This document shows positions 1-6,861 of a stretch of DNA of 9,416 nt, piece after piece. The notes beneath the pieces are model-generated. The model was not told the origin of the DNA and ran no database searches. It worked only from the letters and a program-made list of their open reading frames with translations. The stretch covers positions 1-9,416 of the forward strand of contig JAFSBS010000107.1 in NCBI GenBank assembly GCA_017437165.1, written 5' to 3'. The position numbers and the translations under genes were made by a program. The DNA comes from Clostridia bacterium (GTDB lineage: Bacteria > Bacillota > Clostridia > Oscillospirales > Acutalibacteraceae). Positions within the stretch are counted from its first letter, which is position 1. Every line of letters begins with the position of its first letter.

Positions 1-2090
1 CAGTTAAATGGAATAAAGTAAGTGGCATTGATTCTTACAATATTTACCGTCATTCAGATGGCAATTGGATGAAAATTGCAACGGTAAGTAATGATGTCGA
101 AAGTTATAAAGATACTGAAGTTAAAAGTGGTGTAAAATATTATTACACAGTTACTGCAGTAATGGATAATACCGAAAGCTATTTGGGTGAAGAAAATTCT
201 AAAAGTGCTACTTATGTAAATAAACCATCTGAATTAGAGGCTACAATAACTGAAACAGGTATTTTACTTAGTTGGAAAATAACGGATGATTTAACTAATT
301 TTGTTATTTACAAAAGAGAAAAAGGACATACAGAGTGGTCTCTTTTAAAAACTACGTCTTCAGATATTACAACATATTTAGATACTCAGGTTTCAAGCGG
401 TGTTGTTTATGAATATGCAATAAAATCAGTTTCAGAAGACGGAACTTATGAAAGTGGATTATCAGAAGTAAAAACGGTAGTTTTCTTATCAAAAGTATCA
501 ACCGTGAAACTTGCAAGTACAGTTGATGGTGTAAAAGTTTCGTGGTCAAAAGTACGTGGAGCCGAAAATTATGTTATTTACAGAAGACTCGAAACAGGTA
601 CTTGGGTTACTGTAGCAACAGTTGAAGGCGGTAAAACAAGTTATACCGACAAAAAGGCAGAAAGCGGAAAAACATATCTTTATACAGTAAGGGCGTTGAC
701 TGATAATTGGAGAAGTGCCTACCAGAATTATAAAATATACTTTATTGCAGCACCAAAAATTACTAAATTTGACTCGCAGATTGGTAAGGGTATTACAATA
801 AAATGGGCAGATGTTCTCGGTGCTGAGCAATACTATGTTTACAGAAAAACAGGTTCTTCAGGTTGGAAAAAAATCGGTACAACAAACACCCTTTTGTTCC
901 TTGATAAAAATGTGAAACTTGGTACAACTTATGTCTATACTTTAAAAGCGGTATCTGCCAAAGGGGATGTATCAACATACTATTCAAACGGCTGGAAGCG
1001 TCAGTTTACACCGGGGACACCAACAGGAGGCAGTGTTCTTAACAGTGCTAATGCAATAAAAGTAAGTTGGAGTAAAGTTGCCGGTGCGACAGGTTACATT
1101 GTTTATAGAAAAACCAATAACAGTAAGAGTTGGACGAGACTTGCAACTGTTACAGGTACTTCATATATGGACAGAAGTGTTAAATCAAATGTGAAATATA
1201 CTTACACTGTCAAGGCATATAAAGGTAAGGTAACTTCGCTTTATAATACAACCGGATGGTCAGGTGCAATTCTTTCGGCTCCTTCGGTTAAAATTTCAAA
1301 TGCAAGTACAGGTGTAAAAGTTTCGTGGAGTAAAAACAGTGCGGCTTCAGGATATGCAGTTTATCGTTCAACTTACGATGCAGTAAACAAAAAATGGTCA
1401 TCGTGGAAGTCAATGGGTACTGCTAAAGCAGATAAATCTTCGTGGATTGATAAAAGCACACAGAGTGGTACAACATATCGTTATACTGTAAAAGCAGTTT
1501 GCGGAAGTTGTAAAAGTGGTTATAAAGCATCAAATAGCGTGCTTTATTTAAAAGAACCTAAAGTTACTATTTCTAACGTAGCGAATGGTGTAAATGTTAA
1601 GTGGACACAGGCTTTACAGTCAAAAGGTTACAGAATTTATCGCTCTGAATATAATGAAGCAACCGGCAAGTGGTCTTCATGGAAAACTATGGGTACTGCA
1701 AAGTACAGTAAGTCTTCGTGGGTAGATAAAAGTGTAGTATCAGGTGTGACTTACAGATATACTGTGCGCACGGTAAATGGCAAATGGCTTTCAAGTTATA
1801 CTGCATCAAATACTGTAAAGTATCTTGAAACACCGGAACTTTTAAGTGCGTTTAAAACTGCTGAAGGAAATGTAATTAACTATCGTCAGACGGATGGTGC
1901 AACGGGTTACAGAATTTACAGAAAAACCGCAGATACTTCATGGGTTACTATTGCAAATGTAACAGGTGAAAACAATGTAAGTTTCACTGATAATACAATA
2001 GAAGAAGATGTTGAATATACTTATACAGTAAGAGCATTTTCCGGTTCGTATTTCAGTTATTACAACACAAAGGGTATAACCTGTAAATAA
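1..2090 (+). CDS. Fn3-repeat protein, probably cell-surface or secreted (5' end outside window)
   Basis: The reading frame is open from the first complete codon at position 3 to TAA at 2088-2090 (695 visible residues). An internal ATG at 69 is not the start, because the upstream codons continue the same module pattern (VKWNKVSGIDSYNIYR). The visible protein is eight consecutive fibronectin type III-like modules of 86-93 residues, the first incomplete. Each has a V-x-V-S-W strand, a Y-x-V/I-Y-R strand, a Y-x-D turn, and a Y-x-Y-T-V-K/R-A strand. Such chains are typical of extracellular adhesins or spacers in glycan-degrading enzymes of Clostridia. No enzyme domain, dockerin, SLH domain, LPXTG motif or membrane segment is visible. 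The protein ends directly after the last module (GITCK), so any catalytic domain, signal peptide or anchor must lie upstream. Secretion is inferred from the family, not seen. The module call is solid; the biological role is open. Confidence 0.85.
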   Translation, partial: VKWNKVSGIDSYNIYRHSDGNWMKIATVSNDVESYKDTEVKSGVKYYYTVTAVMDNTESYLGEENSKSATYVNKPSELEATITETGILLSWKITDDLTNFVIYKREKGHTEWSLLKTTSSDITTYLDTQVSSGVVYEYAIKSVSEDGTYESGLSEVKTVVFLSKVSTVKLASTVDGVKVSWSKVRGAENYVIYRRLETGTWVTVATVEGGKTSYTDKKAESGKTYLYTVRALTDNWRSAYQNYKIYFIAAPKITKFDSQIGKGITIKWADVLGAEQYYVYRKTGSSGWKKIGTTNTLLFLDKNVKLGTTYVYTLKAVSAKGDVSTYYSNGWKRQFTPGTPTGGSVLNSANAIKVSWSKVAGATGYIVYRKTNNSKSWTRLATVTGTSYMDRSVKSNVKYTYTVKAYKGKVTSLYNTTGWSGAILSAPSVKISNASTGVKVSWSKNSAASGYAVYRSTYDAVNKKWSSWKSMGTAKADKSSWIDKSTQSGTTYRYTVKAVCGSCKSGYKASNSVLYLKEPKVTISNVANGVNVKWTQALQSKGYRIYRSEYNEATGKWSSWKTMGTAKYSKSSWVDKSVVSGVTYRYTVRTVNGKWLSSYTASNTVKYLETPELLSAFKTAEGNVINYRQTDGATGYRIYRKTADTSWVTIANVTGENNVSFTDNTIEEDVEYTYTVRAFSGSYFSYYNTKGITCK
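3..2087 (+). repeat. Eight tandem Fn3-like coding modules
   Basis: Taking the Gly (or equivalent) just before the V-x-V-S-W strand as the landmark, modules 2 to 8 begin near 258, 528, 789, 1053, 1311, 1587 and 1866. The periods run from 258 to 279 nt. The repeats are clear in protein but diverged in DNA. The longest shared words noticed are short, such as GGTGTAAAAGTTTCGTGG at 528-545 and 1311-1328. Modules 6 and 7 (1311 and 1587, exactly 276 nt apart) are the closest pair. They share an insertion of about six residues after the Y-R strand and the block KWSSWK-MGTAK-KSSW-DKS, suggesting a more recent duplication. Confidence 0.85.
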
Positions 2091-2130
2091 AAAAAGTTGT
2101 TCTGACTATAAGAGTCAGGACAACTTTTTT
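2090..2130. terminator. Bidirectional rho-independent terminator
   Basis: The left arm (2090-2107) and right arm (2113-2130) pair over 18 bp with a 5-nt loop (ATAAG) and one G-U pair. The A-run at 2090-2095 pairs with the T-run at 2125-2130, so transcripts from either side end in a U-rich arm after a GC-containing stem. It starts at the stop codon of the Fn3-repeat gene and lies 10 bp past the end of the convergent transporter gene. It therefore plausibly terminates both units. Confidence 0.92.
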
Positions 2131-2139
2131 GCTTTATAA

Positions 2140-3645
2140 TCAGTGACTGAAACCACCATTTAACTGTCGTTCCGCCATTTCTTCAATTTCTTCGGGAGTT
2201 GCAGTTTTCATAAACTCTGCAAGCTCTGCTCTTTGTATCTTAAGGTCTTCATACATTCTTTCTCGTTTTTCACCTGAGAGTGTGTAGAATAACTTTGGTA
2301 CAATTCCAAGGCAGGATGAAATAATAGGAATACCGGTACCAAGTGCAAAAATCCACCATTTTGTTTTATCGGTTTGTGTGCCGATTTCTTTACCCTGAAT
2401 GTAACCGATTTTACCCATTACAAGATTATTGACACTACCCATAACAGCTCTTTGAAGTTTTGTAATGAGACCTTTTGAAACACCAATCATAGCTTCGGAA
2501 CGATAACCGTTTTTCCATTCGCAATAGTCAAGAGCTTCATTCTGTATTTCAGCCGGAATAACACGCCTTAACCCATAAACACACATTTCAAAGATTTCTT
2601 CAATTGCCATTGCAGGTAATATTACTGCTTTTTTCTTGAAGTTTTTGTTTATGGAACCTATACCAAAAACAGTAAGCCACAGTATATCAGTCCAGGCATC
2701 TTCTAAAATCCATAAAGTTTTTGTTGCAAATCGTTTTCTTAAAGGTTCAACGAAACTGTAACTTATAAATTTTACAGGGAATGCAGGAATACCTACAATC
2801 GTTTTCCATGTTACAGAGCCTATAACATCAATATAGAAGTTTGTTCTGCTTAATCCTATACTGAAACCCGAGAGAAAGTCAGAAAGTAAATAAATAAGCA
2901 TAGGTTTATTATTTATAACTGCTTTAAGACAATGTTTTACAGAGGGCTGTTTAATAGACTGTGAAACACGTTCTCTTGAATTTGTTGCAAAGAATAATGT
3001 GAATGAAGCAGAAATAACTGCACAGGCGATACCAAAAGTGGAGAAAAGTCTTGGTAATTGCATATTTATTTTTTTGTTTGCTATTAAGTCAAATAAAATA
3101 CCAAAAATCTGTTTTGGTACGTCTTCTATTAAATGTGAAGTCACATTTGCAAGTGCAATTAACCTTGAACGCTCTAAAGGTTCAGGTGTTATTGTTGCAA
3201 GAAATCCTGTTTTTGCAATTGATGTGAATGTTTCAGCAGTTTCTGTAACTATGCTCATAGCAAAATAAAAAAGCCATTTAGGAACGTGTGTTGCAACAGT
3301 ATTCGGGAATATGAATGGTATAAGCCACATAAAAAGACCAATGAGTGTCAGAGGTATTTCGCCAAAAAGAACGTATGGTTTGAATTTGCCCCAGCGTGTT
3401 CTTGTTTTGTCAACCATAACACCTATAAAAGTGTCGTTGATGGTATCCCATACAGTTGCAATAACATTCTGAATTGCAAGGTAACTAAAATCGATTTTTA
3501 CAACATCGTAAATAAATCGTTCTTTGTAATCGTTAATATTAAGACTTGCTGCAATATCATTTAATATGTAAGCGAAAGTTTCACGCTTACCCACATAACG
3601 CATAGGTTTGTTTACATCATAATTTGTAACATTTTCTGTGCTCAT
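2140..3645 (-). CDS. GPH-family (MelB-like) MFS transporter
   Basis: This 501-residue membrane protein belongs to the glycoside-pentoside-hexuronide:cation symporter family (COG2211 type). The signature between helices 2 and 3 is present: WDTINDTFIG followed by DKTRTRWGKFKPY (residues 66-91). The acidic pair D67/D71 sits where MelB has its cation-binding aspartates. A second family block, LDYCEWKNGYRSEAM, lies at 372-386. Hydrophobic stretches near 94-114, 124-140, 200-222, 245-265, 318-332 and 430-455 fit a 12-helix fold, followed by a charged cytoplasmic tail of about 45 residues. The ATG is preceded by AGGAG (complement of 3652-3656) at normal spacing. It follows the phosphoesterase gene by 18 bp with no terminator between, so it is probably the last gene of that operon. 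The substrate cannot be told; family members carry sugars or uronides with Na+ or H+, and many clostridial paralogues are uncharacterised. Confidence 0.87.
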   Translation of the reverse strand: MSTENVTNYDVNKPMRYVGKRETFAYILNDIAASLNINDYKERFIYDVVKIDFSYLAIQNVIATVWDTINDTFIGVMVDKTRTRWGKFKPYVLFGEIPLTLIGLFMWLIPFIFPNTVATHVPKWLFYFAMSIVTETAETFTSIAKTGFLATITPEPLERSRLIALANVTSHLIEDVPKQIFGILFDLIANKKINMQLPRLFSTFGIACAVISASFTLFFATNSRERVSQSIKQPSVKHCLKAVINNKPMLIYLLSDFLSGFSIGLSRTNFYIDVIGSVTWKTIVGIPAFPVKFISYSFVEPLRKRFATKTLWILEDAWTDILWLTVFGIGSINKNFKKKAVILPAMAIEEIFEMCVYGLRRVIPAEIQNEALDYCEWKNGYRSEAMIGVSKGLITKLQRAVMGSVNNLVMGKIGYIQGKEIGTQTDKTKWWIFALGTGIPIISSCLGIVPKLFYTLSGEKRERMYEDLKIQRAELAEFMKTATPEEIEEMAERQLNGGFSH

Positions 3646-3663
3646 AATTTTCTCCTTTTAAAT

Positions 3664-4380
3664 TTATAAAGGGGATTTTAAATATTCAAAAATTGCCGCA
3701 ATTGAATTTTCTTCTGTTTCAATGAAGTTTTCTTTTAATCTTAAATGTTCTAAATAATGAGCATCTGAACTTGAAAGGATTTTCAATTTGTTCAGGTGGG
3801 GATGTTGAGACTTTAAATTCTCAAGAGTATCAAGGTCAAAAACTTCTGCACAATTAAATCGGAAAGATTCATTTATTGTACCTAAATTCGATAAAATACT
3901 GTAAGAATTTCTGTCAATGTGAGCAGGGAAACAAATCCCTCCATAATCTGCAACAATACTTACAGCGTCATTTGCACTTATGGAAGAAGCAGTGATTAAA
4001 AGTGTATGCTCAAATCCGAGAACATTGTCATTTTTATCAAAGACAAGTTGGTCACCGAAAACTGTTGGTTTGTTTCTTATCGTAGGTAATGTCGAGCGTA
4101 TATAATCACCGAATTTTGTTGCACCTTTAATGTCGGGGAAAAGACAAACTATATGAACTTCTTCTGATGTGCAGAGTTCCATTCCGGGAATTACAGTAAG
4201 ACCTATTTCTTTACCTGCTTCCATAACTGCTTCGCAATTTAAAGTGGAGTTATGGTCAGTTAAAGCAATAACATCCAAATCGTAAAGTTTTGCCATATTT
4301 ACGATATTGTTAGGGGTCATTTCATTATCGCCGCACGGACTAAGTCCCGAGTGAATATGAAAATCGTAAAAAAGTTTCAT
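3664..4380 (-). CDS. PHP-domain metal-dependent phosphoesterase
   Basis: The 238-residue protein has the complete PHP metal-site pattern: HIH (H8, H10), TDH (D42, H43), E68 in GMEL, H76 in VHIV, H154 in PAHID, and SDAH (D206, H208). These residues bind two or three metal ions in the PHP superfamily, which includes the histidinol-phosphatase-like and YciV/TrpH 3'-5' nucleotidase-like enzymes. With all ligands present it should be an active soluble phosphoesterase. The substrate (phosphoamino acid, nucleotide or sugar phosphate) cannot be read from sequence. Its ATG shares one base with the TAA of the upstream DRTGG gene (TAATG), and no good ribosome binding site is seen, so translation is probably coupled. 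Its place beside an ATPase of the kinase type and an H-cluster protein suggests a role in the same signalling cassette; that is inference. Confidence 0.88.
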   Translation of the reverse strand: MKLFYDFHIHSGLSPCGDNEMTPNNIVNMAKLYDLDVIALTDHNSTLNCEAVMEAGKEIGLTVIPGMELCTSEEVHIVCLFPDIKGATKFGDYIRSTLPTIRNKPTVFGDQLVFDKNDNVLGFEHTLLITASSISANDAVSIVADYGGICFPAHIDRNSYSILSNLGTINESFRFNCAEVFDLDTLENLKSQHPHLNKLKILSSSDAHYLEHLRLKENFIETEENSIAAIFEYLKSPL

Positions 4381-4718
4381 TATAACTTCGATATTTCTGC
4401 TGCAACCTGATAAGATGTTTTACTTGTTGTGAGAACAATTACATCGTTTTCGGTTGCTTTTTCTTTTGCGTTATCATCGAGTGGCGCATTTTCCGTAAGG
4501 ATAATACATGCAACATCGGTTAAAACTGCAACACCTATTGAATTTATGTTACCCATAACTGTAAGCCAGATGTTGTCTTCTTTTGCTTTTGACATAACCC
4601 AACTTAAAAGGTCACCACAGTAGCAACCATTTATTTCTCTTTTGGCTGCTTTGTCTTCGCAGGATAAATATGTCAAATCTAATTTTTTTGCTAATTCTTT
4701 AACTGTCAAGGGAATCAC
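4380..4718 (-). CDS. DRTGG-domain protein, 112 aa
   Basis: The product is essentially one DRTGG-type regulatory domain (PF07085-like), a fold also found joined to CBS domains, phosphotransacetylase and pyrophosphatases, where it is linked to small-molecule control. The N-terminus (IPLTVKELAKKLDL) is the usual lead helix. The core follows as NGCYCGDLLSWVMSKAKEDNIWLTVMGNINSIGVAVL (residues about 30-66), then an ACIILTENA strand and a final VIVLTTS strand. No catalytic motif is seen, so it is likely a binding or interaction module. C32 and C34 in GCYCGD are a local C-x-C pair. The start is GTG (4716-4718), directly after the TAG of the hydrogenase-like gene with no gap and only a weak AAGAAG upstream. 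Expression therefore probably depends on coupling. The family call is good; the role is unknown. Confidence 0.82.
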   Translation of the reverse strand: MIPLTVKELAKKLDLTYLSCEDKAAKREINGCYCGDLLSWVMSKAKEDNIWLTVMGNINSIGVAVLTDVACIILTENAPLDDNAKEKATENDVIVLTTSKTSYQVAAEISKL

Positions 4719-6041
4719 CTAATCTTCTTGAATTTCTCTGAATGGTGCAGGAATAAGACTTTCAAATTCATCACTATTCTGCATCTGTGCAAGGTTTTGC
4801 TTCATTCTGAAAACACAATCATCTTCTTGAGCAAAACCACGGACAATATCTTCTGCCAAAGCTCTGCAAGTAGGGGCGCCACAAGTACCGCAATCAAGTC
4901 CCGGGAATACCTGTAACAATTCGTTCATTCGCTTCATTCTTGTCATTGCTTCTGCTACATTGTCTGCAAGTTTCATAACTTCATCGCAAGGAGCAATATC
5001 GCTTTCTTTAAGAAAATATTGAGGGATTCCCTGTTCGCTCAAAGTATTACAGGAAACCGGTGCGTATTTTCTCATTTTCATAAGTCTTGATTTTGCTATG
5101 AATGGATTTTCTGAAGTAAGACAACCACCGACACAACCACCCTGACAAGCGTTGAGTTCAATAAAATCAACATAATCAAGAGTACCGTTTTCAACTTCTT
5201 CGAGTATTTTCATACAATGCTCTATACCATCTGCGGCAAGAGAGTTTTCATTGAGAATACCTGAAGTTTCACCACCACTTGTAGCCCAACTTATACCTAT
5301 TTTGCCTGAATTCTGTTCTGCAGAAGGTATATCATATTTGTCAGCTTTTTCCATAATCTTCAGAAGAACAGGATAAATGTCATTTATACCAACTGCACCG
5401 TCAACATTCGATTTCCCCATACCTAAAGGATTTTTAAAAGATGTGATTTTAGCAGGACAGGGAGAAATGAAGAACACACCAATATCTTGTGGGCGTAATC
5501 CGGTTTCTTTAACTGCAATTTCCCTTGCGATTCTTGCAGCTTCTTCAACAGGTGGATTTATAGGAAGAAGATTGTCAATTAAATCAGGGAAACACACTCT
5601 TATGAGTCTTACTATTGCAGGACAAGCAGATGAAATAACAGGCTTTTTGAGCGTTCCTTCTTTCATAAGTCTTCTTGTAACATCAGAAACTAATTCTGCC
5701 GCCGCTGCAACTTCAAAAACAGAGTCAAAACCAAGAAGTGGTAATGCTCTTAAAATAGGGGTTGCATCTTCCAGATTATTGAATTGTGCATAAAGAGCGG
5801 GGGCGGGAAGTGCTACCCTGTATTTGTAATTTACTATCTGTGATAATGAGTCGCGACTTGCGTATTTTGCGTGGTGAGGACAAACTCTTATACATTCGCC
5901 ACAATCTATACAACGTTCTTTTATAATATGTGCTTTCCCTGCACGAACACGTATAGCCTGAGTAGGACAACGTTTAATGCAGTTTGTACAACCTTTACAT
6001 TTATCTTTATCAAGTCGCACTGAATGGAAATATGCGTCCAT
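4719..6041 (-). CDS. HydS-like [FeFe]-hydrogenase protein, putative H2/redox sensor, short form
   Basis: The 440-residue protein is an iron-sulfur protein with three parts. An N-terminal two-[4Fe-4S] ferredoxin domain has ligands C15/C18/C21/C25 and C44/C47/C50/C54. An [FeFe]-hydrogenase H-cluster domain spans about 75-345. A C-terminal [4Fe-4S] domain has C384, C387, C392 and C409 (C-x2-C-x4-C-x16-C). All four H-cluster cysteines are kept: C140 (SSACPA), C195 (SPCPAK, with K198), C299 and C303 (NACQGGC). Catalytic-site residues are changed: the proton-relay cysteine of TSCCP is A139, the Met of MPC is S193, the Glu of the second motif is S201, and the Met of MAC is N297. Such changes mark the sensory (group C, HydS-type) hydrogenases. 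Known HydS proteins usually add a PAS domain after this; here the protein stops about 30 residues past the last cysteine. The start is supported by GGAAGG (complement of 6048-6053). The sensor role is inferred. Confidence 0.88.
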   Translation of the reverse strand: MDAYFHSVRLDKDKCKGCTNCIKRCPTQAIRVRAGKAHIIKERCIDCGECIRVCPHHAKYASRDSLSQIVNYKYRVALPAPALYAQFNNLEDATPILRALPLLGFDSVFEVAAAAELVSDVTRRLMKEGTLKKPVISSACPAIVRLIRVCFPDLIDNLLPINPPVEEAARIAREIAVKETGLRPQDIGVFFISPCPAKITSFKNPLGMGKSNVDGAVGINDIYPVLLKIMEKADKYDIPSAEQNSGKIGISWATSGGETSGILNENSLAADGIEHCMKILEEVENGTLDYVDFIELNACQGGCVGGCLTSENPFIAKSRLMKMRKYAPVSCNTLSEQGIPQYFLKESDIAPCDEVMKLADNVAEAMTRMKRMNELLQVFPGLDCGTCGAPTCRALAEDIVRGFAQEDDCVFRMKQNLAQMQNSDEFESLIPAPFREIQED

Positions 6042-6061
6042 AATAAACCTTCCGAATTCAA

Positions 6062-6484
6062 TTATTTTATATAAACTTTCAAATGAATTGTAGTACCTAC
6101 ACCAACTTCGGTGTCGATAATCATTTCATCAGTATATTTTTTTATGTTGGGTAAACCCATACCTGCGCCAAAACCTAACTGGCGAACATTTTCAGGTGCA
6201 GTTGAAAAACCTTCTTTCATAGCGAGTGACACATCGGGAATACCCGGTCCTTCGTCTATTAAATCAAGCGAAATACATTCCGGTGTGATTTCAACATCAA
6301 TAACACCGCCACCTGCGTGGATTACCATATTTATTTCGCCTTCATAAACAGCAATTGCAACATTTCGCACAATATCGTTAGGAAAACCCAGACCTTTTAA
6401 TTCACGCTTGATTTTACCGGATGCTTCACCGGCACAAGTAAAATCGTTACCACTTACAACGTAGTGAAGTTTAATTGGCTCCAT
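6062..6484 (-). CDS. RsbW/SpoIIAB-like ATP-binding protein (anti-sigma factor/Ser-Thr kinase type)
   Basis: This 140-residue single-domain GHKL ATPase resembles the anti-sigma kinases. The N-box is YEGEINMVIHA (E48, N52, H56), G1 is DEGPGIPD (D77, G79, G81), and G2 is GFGAGMGLPNIKKY (104-117). RsbW and SpoIIAB bind a sigma factor and phosphorylate an antagonist protein on Ser or Thr. No sigma factor or STAS-type antagonist gene is visible here, so the target is unknown. The ATG overlaps the TGA of the upstream DRTGG gene by one base (TGATG). It has a strong internal Shine-Dalgarno sequence (AAGGAGG, complement of 6497-6503) 12 nt away, at the 3' end of that gene. A 20-bp gap separates it from the H-cluster gene. 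A kinase that takes its signal from the neighbouring iron-sulfur protein is a reasonable but untested idea. Confidence 0.85.
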   Translation of the reverse strand: MEPIKLHYVVSGNDFTCAGEASGKIKRELKGLGFPNDIVRNVAIAVYEGEINMVIHAGGGVIDVEITPECISLDLIDEGPGIPDVSLAMKEGFSTAPENVRQLGFGAGMGLPNIKKYTDEMIIDTEVGVGTTIHLKVYIK

Positions 6485-6834
6485 CAGATTCCACTGCCTC
6501 CTTTAAGACCATGTTTATAAAGAAGACCGCAAGCGGTAAACATTTCTAAATTGCTTCTTAAAAGAACAATATCTCTTTCGGTTGCAAGGTCAATCATATC
6601 CATACCGGGTTTTTTACCACGCACGAAAACAATGCATTTCATATCCATCATTTCAGCAGTTCTGATAACTTGTGGGTTGACAAGACCTGAAAGAAGAACA
6701 GCCTGTTCTTTTACAAAAGCCAGAACATCGCTCATCATATCACTGCCGCAAGCGGTGAATACTTCACTTTCCAATAAATCTGCACCACAAATGAGTTCTG
6801 CGTTGAGTATAGTCTGAATTTCAGAAATCTTCAT
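6484..6834 (-). CDS. DRTGG-domain protein, 116 aa, first gene of the leftward operon
   Basis: The product is one DRTGG-type domain with a short N-terminal helix (MKISEIQTILNAELI). The core is SDMMSDVLAFVKEQAVLLSGL (31-51), then NPQVIRTAEMMDMKCIVFVRGKKP (53-76), and a C-terminal LLRSNLEMFTACGLLYKHGL (91-110). It resembles small proteins often labelled 'DRTGG domain' or 'HPr-kinase-like', but there is no Walker A/P-loop and no kinase region, so it should not be called a kinase. The heptapeptide pattern E-x-F-T-A-C-G occurs twice (24-30 and 97-103), placing Cys29 and Cys102 in the same local setting. The ATG has GGAG (complement of 6843-6846) 8 nt upstream. As the first gene it is the best indicator of where the operon begins. 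It is a diverged relative of the other DRTGG gene, with which it brackets the ATPase and sensor genes. Confidence 0.82.
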   Translation of the reverse strand: MKISEIQTILNAELICGADLLESEVFTACGSDMMSDVLAFVKEQAVLLSGLVNPQVIRTAEMMDMKCIVFVRGKKPGMDMIDLATERDIVLLRSNLEMFTACGLLYKHGLKGGSGI

Positions 6835-6861
6835 AAAAATTTCTCCAATATAAAATTTATA

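Noticed and set aside
5377..5793. A 138-codon open frame on the + strand opposite the HydS-like gene.
   Set aside because: It runs antisense to a clear iron-sulfur protein, has no ribosome binding site or domain signal, and is explained as a shadow of the coding strand.
4719..6041. Annotating this gene as the catalytic [FeFe] hydrogenase subunit (HydA) of the bifurcating complex.
   Set aside because: The H-cluster motifs are altered at the proton-relay Cys (A139) and at S193, S201 and N297. The protein is also shorter than HydA and is on the opposite strand. The true hydA is expected downstream of hydB, outside the window.
6484..6834. Calling the DRTGG protein an HPr kinase/phosphorylase.
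   Set aside because: Only the DRTGG-type region is present. There is no P-loop or kinase signature, so the kinase name would be misleading.
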